Shown: positions 1 to 8,473, counted from the stretch's first letter. The stretch is DNA of 64,000 nucleotides from an uncultured Polaribacter sp. (GCF_947500975.1 NZ_CANMUE010000003.1:1-64000); one strand, 5' to 3'. Made by a program: numbers and translations. Notes: generated from the letters alone by a model not told the origin.

Positions 1-1380
1 ATCTCCGTCTGTAACAAAAACAATAGCTGTTTCTCCTACACTTAAAGCTTCTGAAATTTCTATTGTTCCGGTAAACGAACAAGTTGCAATATTTGCATCT
101 AATGCATTTGTTGTATAGGTAGATGTGTACTCCGTAGCACCGTCTAAGGTACCCGATCCACCATTTGTATCTACAGAATCTATCAATCCATCGCCATTTG
201 TATCTTCTGCTGCAGTAAATGTAAATTGGGCATTATCCGTAGCTGTTGTAGTATTGGTGGTTCCGTCTCCATTTACAACATCTCCATTGCCTAAATTTGT
301 AGTTGGGCTTACTCCTGCTTCGTATGCATCTGTACATCCGTCACCATCAGAATCTAAATCTAAATGGTTAAGAATACCATCATTATCTGTGTCTATTCCA
401 TCACAAACTGACGAAACAAAAGGCGACAGAGGTTGCACAGCAAAATCTCTGAAAGAATTTGAAGTACCTAGGGTACCAAATTCAACTGTAGCATTATGAG
501 GCGACCAAAAATTACCCATATTGGCTGCTGTACCTACCACATGAAGAGTTACGGTTTCGAAACTTTGATCTTGAATAGGCAAAGTTGTTCCGTCTAAAAA
601 CATGGCTATTCCCCCAGAAGCTCCGGGCGTAGCGCCCAGCCCTACAACAAATAATTCGCTTGTACTAGTTGCAGTAAAAGTTGCCGTAAAAGAATACCAA
701 ATTTGATACTCAGGCATTGTACTATTAGCCCAACTTATTGCTGGAGTGCTTATAACCTGAGAACCTAATTCAAGTTGAAAGACTACATCTCCTTTGTAGG
801 TAGAGCCCGTTGCATTATATTGAGCGGTTTTATAAGCAATTTCCACATCATATGTTTGCCCAACGACCAACCCAGTTATCGTTTGTTCTACAGATTCTCC
901 TGCCGCATTTTTTCCAGCACTAGACCACATCACATTTCTAGCCTCCGGTGCTACCACACAACCTTCATCCGTATCTAAAACACCATCATTATCGTCATCT
1001 ATATCGTCTTCATTACAAACCCCATCTCCATCAAAATCATCTCCATAACCTTGACCTCCTACTACACCTGCACATGCAAACTCATTAAGGGTAGTTACTG
1101 TAGTATTATTTTTTAGTTTTAAAACATTATTACTCGAAACAATATTTTCCACTTCATTAACATTCACCTCTTTTGAAACATAAAAAGTATTTCTATAAAA
1201 CTCTTCTTCTAAAGTCTCATAGGCTTCATCAGAAAATTCAGGATTTATTTCATTAAACTCTTGGGATAATGTTTCTTGAGAAAATAAAGAAAAAACAATA
1301 CATAACAGCATTAGGTTTTTTACTATACTCTTAGGTGCTAATTCTATAAAATTTTTATATTTATGTAAAAATACTACCAT
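1..1380 (-). CDS. Large secreted adhesin-like protein with thrombospondin type 3-like repeats, C-terminus off the left edge
   Basis: The frame opens at an ATG at 1380 and stays open for 460 codons to base 1, so the C-terminus is outside the window. A hydrophobic segment near residues 22-40 looks like a signal peptide. Around residues 110-140 is a Cys- and Asp-rich stretch of DxDxDG-type calcium loops (DFDGDGVCNEDDIDDDNDG), as in thrombospondin type 3 repeats. A beta-rich region follows (about 145-300), resembling a jelly-roll ligand-binding domain. A second calcium-loop cluster (DTDNDGILNHLDLDSDGDG) comes near residue 340. In Bacteroidota such architectures are typically T9SS-exported surface proteins, but the sorting domain cannot be seen here. 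It lies next to another surface protein on the same strand. Export and calcium binding are inferred; ligand unknown. Confidence 0.85.
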   Translation of the reverse strand, partial: MVVFLHKYKNFIELAPKSIVKNLMLLCIVFSLFSQETLSQEFNEINPEFSDEAYETLEEEFYRNTFYVSKEVNVNEVENIVSSNNVLKLKNNTTVTTLNEFACAGVVGGQGYGDDFDGDGVCNEDDIDDDNDGVLDTDEGCVVAPEARNVMWSSAGKNAAGESVEQTITGLVVGQTYDVEIAYKTAQYNATGSTYKGDVVFQLELGSQVISTPAISWANSTMPEYQIWYSFTATFTATSTSELFVVGLGATPGASGGIAMFLDGTTLPIQDQSFETVTLHVVGTAANMGNFWSPHNATVEFGTLGTSNSFRDFAVQPLSPFVSSVCDGIDTDNDGILNHLDLDSDGDGCTDAYEAGVSPTTNLGNGDVVNGDGTTNTTTATDNAQFTFTAAEDTNGDGLIDSVDTNGGSGTLDGATEYTSTYTTNALDANIATCSFTGTIEISEALSVGETAIVFVTDGD

Positions 1381-1705
1381 TTATTAATGTAAAAATTTAA
1401 AATATGATTAGAAAATAATAAATCTTAATAAGATTTTAATGGAGGAAGGTAAAAAAAAAAATTATATTTATTATGTTTTTATACTTAAAAACAAATACGA
1501 AACTACCTATAAAAAATCTAAAGTACAAATTTATAGTCAGTTACACAAAAATTTGATAAAAATTAGTTATACTATTAAAGTTAAACAACAACTTACAATG
1601 TTAAACAAAGACACTTTTTTCTTACCACAAACAATTAATACTTTGTGAAAGCTGTTTAATATTAACCTTTTTTATATGTTATATCTTATTTTAGAAAAAA
1701 GAAGA
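1381..1705. other. Gene-free stretch between two surface-protein genes
   Basis: This 325-base AT-rich gap should hold the promoter of the leftward adhesin gene. A perfect inverted repeat with 8-base arms, AAATCTTA-A-TAAGATTT, sits at 1420-1436, about 40 bases upstream of that gene's ATG, and could be an operator. A CAAATTTA at 1526-1533 reads TAAATTTG on the minus strand and fits the -7 consensus, but no well-spaced -33 TTG accompanies it. A 69-codon plus-strand frame in here is low-complexity Lys/Tyr/Asn sequence with no family resemblance and is not called. I see no terminator or RNA gene. Confidence 0.5.
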
Positions 1706-4129
1706 TCAATTAGAACTATTCGGGTTAGAATCTAAATCTATTTGTTCTGTTGTATATATTTCTGTTGTGTTTAATTTAAAGTTTATTGTACTAACAGTAG
1801 CTGCTATTTGTATTACAACTGTTTCTCCACTAGCTAAGGTTACACCACTTAAATCCCATATACCCGTACTTTCTGTATAAGTGGTATTATTTGGTATTGT
1901 TGAGTTATTAGAATCATAGGTTAAACCTGTTGGTAATAAATCTTTTACCTCAATACCCGTAGCAGATTGCGGGCCTTTGTTTTTAAGTGTTAGTGTAAAA
2001 ATAACGGTGTCACCTACCTTAACAATAGGTTTGTCTACTGTTTTTAACAAACTTAAATCTATTTTTTTTGCTGTTATGGTTACACTTTCCACTAAATCGT
2101 CTGTAGAATAGTTGCTATCTACTTGATCTTGGGTATTTGATATGGTATTGATAAACGCGCCTTCTGTTGGTTTTTGAGGTACTTTTGCAACTACAGTCAT
2201 TGTATGAACTTGACCTGAAAACATGTTTCCAATAACCCAATTTGGGTTAGACCAAGTACCATAACTTGGTGTAGCGCTTACTAAATTTAACTCACTCGGA
2301 AAAGCATCATTAATGACTAAATTTGTTACAGGATCTATGCCAGAACTTTCTACTTGTACGGTAAAAGTTACTGTATCTTCATCCGTAACTGTGTTAGTAT
2401 CTGCCGTTTTGGTAAGTACAATATCTGGATCGCAATTATACAAATCTAATGTTCCTGATGAGTAAGAACAGGCTCCTTTGGTTACTAAAACATAATAAGT
2501 ACCTAAAGCCACCGGTGTATGTACTTGATTGGTAGCACCTGCTATAGGACTACCATCTAAATACCATTGATAGGCATCAAAACCACCTGTACCTTCTTGC
2601 AAATCTCCAGAAGGAAAACAACCTCCACCAGTAATTTCTACTTCTACAACAGGTACGGTATCAAAACCAGAAAAATAACCTGCTAAACCTGCAGAGCCAC
2701 CATCTCTCATAAAAATACCGACCGCAATATTACCTGTAGAATTAATATCTATTTCACCTATTAAGTTGGGTACATAAAATGTTTTCCAATCAGATGTACC
2801 ATCAGGAAAAATCGGTGTAGGTAAAGCAACTTGTGTGGTTACGCCATTAACTGTCTGATTTACAATAATATTTTCATTTGGTGTTGAAGTGGAAGCAATA
2901 ATAGTAGCGGCAGATGTAGCTGTTAGATTTGCTATTTCATCAACAGCAGAAATTTCATCCATAACACTTGGCAATAAACAATTTACAGGCGCAATAAAGT
3001 TCATACCCACTGTAAATCTTTTATTTATTTCACCTTGCAAGCACTGATAAGCATAAACATCTTTAGTGGTGGTAACAAACATACTTGCCCCTGCTACATT
3101 AGACGTATAATTGCTGCCATCAATAACCATATAATCTCCATCATTGATAATTCCTTGAGAAACACCTCCCGCAAAAACCTCTGTACCATCTGCTGTGGCA
3201 ACTATAACTGGAAATTCTGAACCCATATCAGAAGAACTTCCATTAACTCCATTACCTCTCACAAAAACATATTCTCTACCCAAAGCTGCAACCCCAACAG
3301 GCTGATCTATACCTACATCTCTATTTTGAGAATTAGGTCTTGTACCAAAATTTAACCCCCCATTACTAATTACTATAGGTTTATTAGAGGTTATAGTAGT
3401 ACCCAACCAACCATCTATACTGGCTGCTGTATTATTTTTAACCGCCTCTAAAACAAAGGTTTCTCCTTTCTCTAAATTAATGGTTTGTGTGTCTGCTGTT
3501 ATACCTCCTGCATCGGCTCCTAATCGAAACTCACAAGCAGTATCATAACCATATACTTGCACCGTGGTTCCATCTTCTGTTGCCATCATACCTAAACTTG
3601 TAGAAATAAGTGAACCAATTGCTACATTGGGTATGCCTCCCCATCTAAAATTTACCCCTTTTGCTTTGTCTCCTTTAGAAGTTAAAGAGCCAGCTTGATA
3701 TGGTGATCTACCTCGGTAATTAACATAAAATTTTTCGCCTCCTGGAGATACTATACGTAAACCAGCATTGGATAATACAATGCCCGTATTTGCATTTGTA
3801 ACCAGAGTAATATTATTATCACCGTCTGTTAAACTATTAGTTGGATCTGTAACTACTGTAGAAGAATCAAAAATTACTGGATTTCCTTTTTCTAAACCAG
3901 TAAGTGTTACAATTGGGCTTGTACCAGATCCTCTATAAATTTCTATTGGAAAAGCGGTAGTTTCGGGTGTAGAAAAATATATTGCTTGTTCTTTTATTGC
4001 TTGATTATTAGATACTTGTTTTAAAGGTGGCAAATAATGCTCGTTACTTAACTGAGCATTTGTTTGAATAGTAAACAATACAATAATAAAAAATGAAAGA
4101 GAGGATAAAGTTTTATTAATACTTAGCAT
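1706..4129 (-). CDS. Secreted DUF11-repeat protein with IgGFc-binding-like N-terminal region
   Basis: An 807-aa protein with a clear signal peptide ending near TNAQ (residues 1-25). Residues about 30-500 are beta-rich and resemble the IgGFc-binding/adhesin N-terminal domain of Bacteroidota surface proteins. An Ig-like segment (YQWYLDGSPIAGA) follows near 530. Two DUF11 repeats fill about 565-685 and 690-800, each with the usual DTVTFT/DTVIFT and a xDxFPxxL/DLLPTGL core. Such proteins usually carry more DUF11 copies and a T9SS sorting domain, but this one stops at DSNPNSSN, the hinge where another repeat would begin. No neighbouring frame continues it. The role is probably extracellular binding or matrix, by inference. 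Confidence 0.8.
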   Translation of the reverse strand: MLSINKTLSSLSFFIIVLFTIQTNAQLSNEHYLPPLKQVSNNQAIKEQAIYFSTPETTAFPIEIYRGSGTSPIVTLTGLEKGNPVIFDSSTVVTDPTNSLTDGDNNITLVTNANTGIVLSNAGLRIVSPGGEKFYVNYRGRSPYQAGSLTSKGDKAKGVNFRWGGIPNVAIGSLISTSLGMMATEDGTTVQVYGYDTACEFRLGADAGGITADTQTINLEKGETFVLEAVKNNTAASIDGWLGTTITSNKPIVISNGGLNFGTRPNSQNRDVGIDQPVGVAALGREYVFVRGNGVNGSSSDMGSEFPVIVATADGTEVFAGGVSQGIINDGDYMVIDGSNYTSNVAGASMFVTTTKDVYAYQCLQGEINKRFTVGMNFIAPVNCLLPSVMDEISAVDEIANLTATSAATIIASTSTPNENIIVNQTVNGVTTQVALPTPIFPDGTSDWKTFYVPNLIGEIDINSTGNIAVGIFMRDGGSAGLAGYFSGFDTVPVVEVEITGGGCFPSGDLQEGTGGFDAYQWYLDGSPIAGATNQVHTPVALGTYYVLVTKGACSYSSGTLDLYNCDPDIVLTKTADTNTVTDEDTVTFTVQVESSGIDPVTNLVINDAFPSELNLVSATPSYGTWSNPNWVIGNMFSGQVHTMTVVAKVPQKPTEGAFINTISNTQDQVDSNYSTDDLVESVTITAKKIDLSLLKTVDKPIVKVGDTVIFTLTLKNKGPQSATGIEVKDLLPTGLTYDSNNSTIPNNTTYTESTGIWDLSGVTLASGETVVIQIAATVSTINFKLNTTEIYTTEQIDLDSNPNSSN

Positions 4130-4170
4130 ATTAAACAGATATATAATAACAAAAATACCATTTTTTATTA

Positions 4171-4198
4171 AAAAAAAAATATAGTTATTTAACTATAT
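4171..4198 (-). terminator. Intrinsic terminator after the TerB/DnaJ gene
   Basis: Perfect 9-base arms ATATAGTTA / TAACTATAT with a 2-base centre at 4179-4198. On the minus strand the hairpin is followed by nine T (A-run 4171-4179). It ends the transcript of the gene at 4230-4994 and insulates the DUF11 gene that starts at 4129. The stem is all A/T except two G-C pairs, so it may be weak. Confidence 0.6.
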
Positions 4199-4229
4199 AA
4201 TAAGGAATTTAAAATTTAATTAGTAAATT

Positions 4230-4994
4230 CTATAAACCTCTTTCGTTTTTTATTTTTTCGTAGGCAGCTTGTATACTTTGAAATTTTTCTTTCGCACCCT
4301 TTATGTGTTCGGTACCCAAATCTTGAACTTTATCTGGATGGTATTTTTTAGCCATTTTTCTGTAAGCTCTTTTTACTTGATCATCTGTTGCATTTTTGGT
4401 AATCTCTAAAATTTTATATGCATTTCCCGATGCATCATAAAACATAGCTTTTATAGATTCAAAATCGTTTTGATTGATGTATAAGTAACCAGATATTTTT
4501 CTAATTTGTTCAACTTCACTCTCTGAAACAAATTCATCTGCTTTAGCAATACCAAATAAAAAGTGTAGTAACTGTAAACGCGAAGCATGAGACATGTGTT
4601 CTCTAATTTGTATACAAACTTGACGGGCAGAAACTTCTTTTTTAATAACACCTTTAAATAATTTAAATGCATTATTTGCCCTTTGTTTACCATACATTGA
4701 TAAAAACTGATTTCTCACAAAATCAAGTTCTCTTTTATCAACTTTACCATCAGATTTTATTACTATTGATGCCAAAACAAGCAAACTCATTTCAAAATCG
4801 CCAGATTGTGTATTTGCATGACGACCTTTACTGGCATCTTGTCTTTCTCTTTTGTAATCAATTTGTTCTTGATTAAATTCATCAACAGAAAAACCGTCTA
4901 CAAAACTACCAATTGCAAAACCAATTGCTGCTCCAATTGGACCTCCAAATGTAAATCCTAAACCTGCTCCCAACCATTTTGTGAAATTTCCCAT
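4230..4994 (-). CDS. TerB-like domain protein with C-terminal J domain (DjlA-like)
   Basis: A 254-aa protein. Residues 8-34 form a glycine-zipper hydrophobic segment (GAGLGFTFGGPIGAAIGFA) that probably inserts in or associates with the membrane. Residues about 65-185 form an acidic helical TerB-like domain (SDGKVDKRELDFV, KADEFVSESEVEQI). Residues 192-250 are a J domain with the HPD signature at 219-221. The order resembles DjlA, a membrane-linked DnaK co-chaperone; the HPD motif implies that it stimulates an Hsp70. The gene is monocistronic, with its own terminator on the left and a divergent bacilliredoxin gene on the right. The substrate is unknown. Confidence 0.85.
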   Translation of the reverse strand: MGNFTKWLGAGLGFTFGGPIGAAIGFAIGSFVDGFSVDEFNQEQIDYKRERQDASKGRHANTQSGDFEMSLLVLASIVIKSDGKVDKRELDFVRNQFLSMYGKQRANNAFKLFKGVIKKEVSARQVCIQIREHMSHASRLQLLHFLFGIAKADEFVSESEVEQIRKISGYLYINQNDFESIKAMFYDASGNAYKILEITKNATDDQVKRAYRKMAKKYHPDKVQDLGTEHIKGAKEKFQSIQAAYEKIKNERGL

Positions 4995-5102
4995 AAACTT
5001 AAAAAATATTTGCTCAAATATACTGAAACCATTGGTTTGATTAAAAATTTTATAATATCAATTTTATTGATATATCTATCAAAATAAGAATTTGTTTTAC
5101 AG

Positions 5103-5133
5103 TTGAATTGCATAATTTTTATTTTTATCTTTG
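5103..5133 (+). promoter_or_regulatory. Bacteroidota-type promoter of the bacilliredoxin gene
   Basis: TTG at 5103-5105 and TATCTTTG at 5126-5133, spaced by 20 bases, match the flavobacterial -33/-7 consensus. Transcription would start near 5140. That falls inside the longest open frame (from a TTG at 5131), which is why the coding start is placed at the ATG at 5155. Confidence 0.65.
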
Positions 5134-5154
5134 TATCTTAAATTAAATAAGATT

Positions 5155-5565
5155 ATGTATCCAGAAGAATTAGTAAAACCAATGCGTGACGAATTAATTA
5201 ACGCTGGTTTTGAAGCATTATATACAAGTGAAGATGTTGATAAAGCATTAGCAAAAGAAGGAACAACTTTAGTAATGGTAAACTCTGTTTGTGGTTGTGC
5301 TGCAGGTACTGCAAGACCAGGAGCAATTGCTTCTTTAGGTGCAGATAAGTTTCCTACAAATTTAACTACTGTTTTTGCAGGAGTTGAAAAAGAATCTACT
5401 CAAAAAGCAAGAGAATACATGATTCCTTTTCCTCCATCATCACCAGCAATTGCCTTATTTAAAGATGGTAATTTGGTACATATGTTAGAGCGTCATCATA
5501 TTGAAGGTAGATCTGCTCAAATGATTGCACAAAATCTTGCTGCAGCTTATGATGAGCACTGTTAA
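5155..5565 (+). CDS. BrxA/BrxB family bacilliredoxin (YphP/YqiW family)
   Basis: A 136-aa protein starting MYPEEL, the family's usual N-terminus; the longer frame from 5131 overlaps the promoter and is rejected. The redox motif CGC lies at residues 46-48, within VNSVCGCAAGTARPG, followed by the conserved FAGVEKESTQKAR and PPSSPAIALFKDG segments. Length matches the family. In Firmicutes these proteins reduce bacillithiol mixed disulfides. In Flavobacteriaceae the thiol partner is presumably bacillithiol or a related compound, which is inference. The gene has its own promoter and a strong terminator. Confidence 0.93.
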   Translation: MYPEELVKPMRDELINAGFEALYTSEDVDKALAKEGTTLVMVNSVCGCAAGTARPGAIASLGADKFPTNLTTVFAGVEKESTQKAREYMIPFPPSSPAIALFKDGNLVHMLERHHIEGRSAQMIAQNLAAAYDEHC

Positions 5566-5602
5566 AATGCTAATAAATAATATTTTAAGATTAAAATAAT
5601 AT

Positions 5603-5635
5603 AAAAACCATGCAAATTTGTATGGTTTTTATTTT
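5603..5635 (+). terminator. Intrinsic terminator of the bacilliredoxin gene
   Basis: Complementary arms AAAAACCATGCAAA / TTTGTATGGTTTTT at 5603-5630 with one G-T wobble and essentially no loop, followed by T-rich sequence. Confidence 0.8.
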
Positions 5636-5673
5636 TCCCATATACTCAATCTAAATAAAGTAATTTTAAAAAA

Positions 5674-5904
5674 ATGCACTCTACTTACACAAAAAAAGAG
5701 CTTACTAAAAAATTAAAAAAACAAAACATCCTTTTAATCAGTCAAATAATAATTGTGATTTTAATGTGTGTTTTTTCAGTTTTTTCTACCCTTGAAAAAG
5801 GGGTTTCTTTTCAAACATTTTTACCATTATTTTTTACACCAATGATATTTGTAATGCTGTATGAAAAAAAGAAAATAAAAGAAAAATTAGCAACAAAAAA
5901 GTAA
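5674..5904 (+). CDS. Small two-helix membrane protein
   Basis: A 76-aa protein with a basic N-terminus (KKELTKKLKKQ), two hydrophobic segments at about 18-38 and 47-62, and a Lys-rich tail (KKKIKEKLATKK). I do not recognise a family. Its stop is one base from the start of the HD phosphohydrolase gene, so the two are probably co-transcribed. The layout suggests both termini in the cytoplasm. Confidence 0.65.
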   Translation: MHSTYTKKELTKKLKKQNILLISQIIIVILMCVFSVFSTLEKGVSFQTFLPLFFTPMIFVMLYEKKKIKEKLATKK

Positions 5905-5905
5905 A

Positions 5906-6565
5906 ATGAGTAAAGAAATAATCATAGAAAAAACCATTCAATTTGTAAAAAAAGAACTCAAAAATGCAGAAGGTGGTCATGATTGGTTTCATATAGAGCG
6001 TGTTTTTAAAAACACTATTTTAATTGCTAAAGAAGAAAAAGTAGATGCTTTTGTGGTTTCTTTAGCGGCATTATTACATGATATTGCAGATCCTAAATTT
6101 TATAATGGTGATGAAACTATTGGTCCAAAAATTGCAATGAAATTTTTAAAAAGCCATAACGTAGATGTAAAAACCAGTAAACATGTAATTAATATTATTA
6201 AACATATTTCTTTTAAAAATTCATTTGATAAAAAGGGTGAAAAATTTACTTCTAAAGAACTACAAGTTGTTCAAGATGCAGATAGATTAGATGCAATTGG
6301 CGCTATTGGTATTGCACGTTGTTTTAATTATGGCGGATTTAAAAACAGAGCTTTATACAATCCTGAAATACTACCAAATTTAAAAATGACAAAAGAACAA
6401 TATAAAAATTCTGAAGCACCAACAATTAATCATTTTTATGAAAAATTACTCCTTTTAAAAGACAAAATGAATACTGAAACAGGTAAAAAAATTGCCCAAG
6501 AAAGACATCTATATATGGAAAATTTCTTAAAACAATTTTATGATGAGTGGAAGGGAATAAAATAA
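5906..6565 (+). CDS. HD-domain metal-dependent phosphohydrolase (YedJ-like)
   Basis: A 219-aa protein with the metal ligands of the HD superfamily: H25 (GGHDWFHIERV), H58-D59 (LLHDIAD) and D124/D126/D129 (VQDADRLDAIGAIG). The pattern and length match the YedJ subgroup of HD hydrolases, whose physiological substrate is not settled; nucleotides or other phosphoesters are likely. It follows the small membrane gene in an apparent two-gene operon and converges with the AraC operon. Confidence 0.88.
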   Translation: MSKEIIIEKTIQFVKKELKNAEGGHDWFHIERVFKNTILIAKEEKVDAFVVSLAALLHDIADPKFYNGDETIGPKIAMKFLKSHNVDVKTSKHVINIIKHISFKNSFDKKGEKFTSKELQVVQDADRLDAIGAIGIARCFNYGGFKNRALYNPEILPNLKMTKEQYKNSEAPTINHFYEKLLLLKDKMNTETGKKIAQERHLYMENFLKQFYDEWKGIK

Positions 6566-6567
6566 AA

Positions 6568-6753
6568 TTAATTTTCTAAGGCTACTTCTAAAGCTGTTAT
6601 TTTAGATTCTAAAACAGATAACGACTGTCCGTATTCAATAATTTCATCTACAGTTAAATCTTTACTACTATTTATAAAATCTTTAATTTGATTACTTTTA
6701 AAATTGTAATATTCTAACGCTTTTTCAATTTTACATTCTTGTACTACACCCAT
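6568..6753 (-). CDS. Small helical protein co-transcribed with the AraC regulator
   Basis: A 61-aa protein, predicted mostly helical and acidic in its second half (VDEIIEYGQSLSVLESKITALEVALEN), with no signal peptide. The ATG lies 2 bases beyond the AraC stop codon, so translation is probably coupled. I do not recognise a family. The heptad-like spacing of hydrophobic residues at 36-58 would allow a coiled coil. A partner or modulator of the regulator is possible but speculative. Confidence 0.6.
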   Translation of the reverse strand: MGVVQECKIEKALEYYNFKSNQIKDFINSSKDLTVDEIIEYGQSLSVLESKITALEVALEN

Positions 6754-6755
6754 AA

Positions 6756-7628
6756 TTATTGAATTAAATTTTTCATTTCATTTCTATACTTTGATGCACT
6801 CTTTCCAGTAAATTCTTTAAATAATTTATTAAAGTGAGAAAAATTATTAAAACCACACTCAAAACTAACATCAGCAATACTCATTGTGCTTTCTGCTAAT
6901 AATTTTGTTGCGTGTACAACTCTGTATTCATTAACTAATTTTGTAAATGTTTTTCCTGTCGATTTTTTAAAATACCTACAAAACGCTGGTACTGTCATAC
7001 TTACTAGTTCAGAAATTTCATCTAAACTAATATGTTCGTTAAAATTTTCATTTATATGTTTGTAAATAACTTCAATTTTATCGCTGTCTTGTGGTATGGT
7101 TTCAAAAGCAAAACCATTTGCATTTAATAAAGTATAATCTTTTGTTGTAGCTAAATCTCTTAAAATCTCTAAAAAAGAAATAATTCTGTTTGCTCCTTCA
7201 AGGTTTACTAAGTCTTCAATTTTTGGTCCAATACTTTGTTTAATTTCAATATTAAAACGAACACCTTGTTTTGCACGCTCAAATAATTGACTAATTTCTG
7301 TCATTTCAGGAATTGTAAAAAACTGTTCTCCTAAAAATTCTGGCTTAAACTGTATTAATGTTTCCTTACCATTGGTTGTCAATCGATCTAAATAACCAAC
7401 ATGCGGCAAATTAGATCCAATTAAAACTAATTGACTATTGTTAAAGTAACTAATATGGTTACCAATATGTCTTTTTCCTTTACCTTTATTTACATACACC
7501 AATTCTATTTCTGGGTGAAAATGCCAAAAAGGGGTAATTGTTTTTAAAAACTCAACATGCTGTTTTACCAATAAAGAGCTTCCAAAACTAGGCGTTATTT
7601 TTTCTAATGTAGGTTTTTTTGTTATCAT
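6756..7628 (-). CDS. AraC-family transcriptional regulator
   Basis: A 290-aa protein. The N-terminal cupin-like sensing domain (about 20-70) contains FWHFHPEIELVYV and a Gly-rich strand. The C-terminal two-helix-turn-helix domain (about 185-283) has ISLDEISELVSMTVPAFCRYF and the family signature SIADVSFECGFNNFSHFNKLFKEFTG. The open frame extends upstream to a TTG at 7649, but a TATTTTTG promoter box (minus strand, 7639-7646) lies in that extension, so the ATG at 7628 (MITKKPT) is chosen. It is divergent from the duplicated secreted genes at 7824 and 8837, making them the natural targets. The effector is unknown. Confidence 0.9.
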   Translation of the reverse strand: MITKKPTLEKITPSFGSSLLVKQHVEFLKTITPFWHFHPEIELVYVNKGKGKRHIGNHISYFNNSQLVLIGSNLPHVGYLDRLTTNGKETLIQFKPEFLGEQFFTIPEMTEISQLFERAKQGVRFNIEIKQSIGPKIEDLVNLEGANRIISFLEILRDLATTKDYTLLNANGFAFETIPQDSDKIEVIYKHINENFNEHISLDEISELVSMTVPAFCRYFKKSTGKTFTKLVNEYRVVHATKLLAESTMSIADVSFECGFNNFSHFNKLFKEFTGKSASKYRNEMKNLIQ

Positions 7629-7638
7629 AACTATTTTG

Positions 7639-7669
7639 CAAAAATACAACAGATTAAGATAGTAATCTG
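7639..7669 (-). promoter_or_regulatory. AraC gene promoter box with adjacent inverted repeat
   Basis: TATTTTTG on the minus strand (CAAAAATA at 7639-7646) fits the TAnnTTTG -7 box and lies 11 bases upstream of the ATG. Directly upstream is a perfect inverted repeat, CAGATTA-N6-TAATCTG at 7650-7669, where a bound protein would contact polymerase. A -33 TTG at normal spacing is not seen. Autoregulation is inferred. Confidence 0.5.
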
Positions 7670-7732
7670 TATAGAATTACCACTAATATATGCTATTTTA
7701 ACTTAACCTTAATTTAACACCCTATAAATTGA

Positions 7733-7795
7733 TAATTTAGCATATAAATATGCCAATTCTGTTGTCTTTTAAACTGTATTACCATCTTACCTTTG
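7733..7795 (+). promoter_or_regulatory. Promoter and palindromic operator, copy 1
   Basis: GCATATAAATATGC at 7740-7753 is a palindrome (6-base arms, AA centre). It is followed by TTG at 7762-7764 and TACCTTTG at 7788-7795, spaced by 23 bases, matching the flavobacterial promoter. The whole block recurs without change 1013 bases downstream, before the second paralogue. An ATATGC half-site also occurs at 7688-7693, nearer the AraC gene. Position just upstream of -33 suits an activator. Confidence 0.7.
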
Positions 7796-7823
7796 CAGCA
7801 TAAATCTAATAAATTTATAAATT

Positions 7824-8405
7824 ATGAAAGCAATAAAAAGAAAAGTACTAGTAGTAGTTTTTATGTTGGGAACATTAATAAACTACGCAAACAATGAAAC
7901 TGAATTTACGAACGTTAATGCTAAAAAAGTAAGAGTAGTATTTAATAACGTTAATAAAGGACATTTTTTATCAGTAAAAGATAAGAACGGATATATTCTT
8001 CATAAAGAAGAAGTTACTAAAACAGGAAAATTAACTAAAATATTTGATTTATCTTCTTTAATTGATGGTAGTTATGAAATTGAATTAAATAAAGATTTTG
8101 AAATAGTTATAAAGCCTTTTCAAGTAACAAAAAACAAAGTAATTTTTAATAAAGAACTAGAAAATGTAATTTTTAAACCAGTAATTAGAAATAAAGAAAA
8201 TGTATTAATGATTTCTAAAATTACTTTTGATAATGAACCTATAAAAGTAGAATTATTTTATAATGATAACTCTATTTACACAGAAACTATACATAGCAAT
8301 AAAATTGCTAATAGAACATACAAATTAGACAAAAAACTAAAAGGTGATTACAAAGTAGTTATAACTAATAATGGAAGAAGTTACTTTAACAATTTTAAAA
8401 TATAA
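7824..8405 (+). CDS. Secreted two-domain beta protein, paralogue 1
   Basis: A 193-aa protein with a signal peptide (about residues 1-22: MKAIKRK, then a hydrophobic core, ending INYAN). Two similar beta modules follow. The first, about 36-100, has SVKDKNGYILHKEEV and FDLSSLIDGSYEIEL. The second, about 133-193, has ELFYNDNSIYTETI and YKLDKKLKGDYKVVI. The pattern hydrophobic-strand, turn, L-x-x-L-x-G-x-Y-x-[IV] recalls DUF3244 or T9SS sorting-domain-like sandwiches, but I cannot assign a family. There is no lipobox or Cys. It has its own promoter and terminator and is divergent from an AraC regulator. Probably periplasmic or extracellular; function unknown. Confidence 0.85.
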   Translation: MKAIKRKVLVVVFMLGTLINYANNETEFTNVNAKKVRVVFNNVNKGHFLSVKDKNGYILHKEEVTKTGKLTKIFDLSSLIDGSYEIELNKDFEIVIKPFQVTKNKVIFNKELENVIFKPVIRNKENVLMISKITFDNEPIKVELFYNDNSIYTETIHSNKIANRTYKLDKKLKGDYKVVITNNGRSYFNNFKI

Positions 8406-8443
8406 AACTTGTTTGTTTGACAATTCTAATTTTATGTTAGAAT

Positions 8444-8473
8444 AAAACGAGCTTTTTATAAGCTCGTTTTTTT
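8444..8473 (+). terminator. Intrinsic terminator of paralogue 1
   Basis: Arms AAAACGAGCT (8444-8453) and AGCTCGTTTT (8461-8470), then more T. The same AACGAGC core is reused in the terminator after paralogue 2. Confidence 0.85.

Noticed and set aside
1439..1648. 69-codon plus-strand frame between the two surface-protein genes
   Set aside because: Low-complexity Lys/Tyr/Asn composition expected of AT-rich non-coding DNA, no family resemblance, and it covers the probable promoter of the leftward gene.
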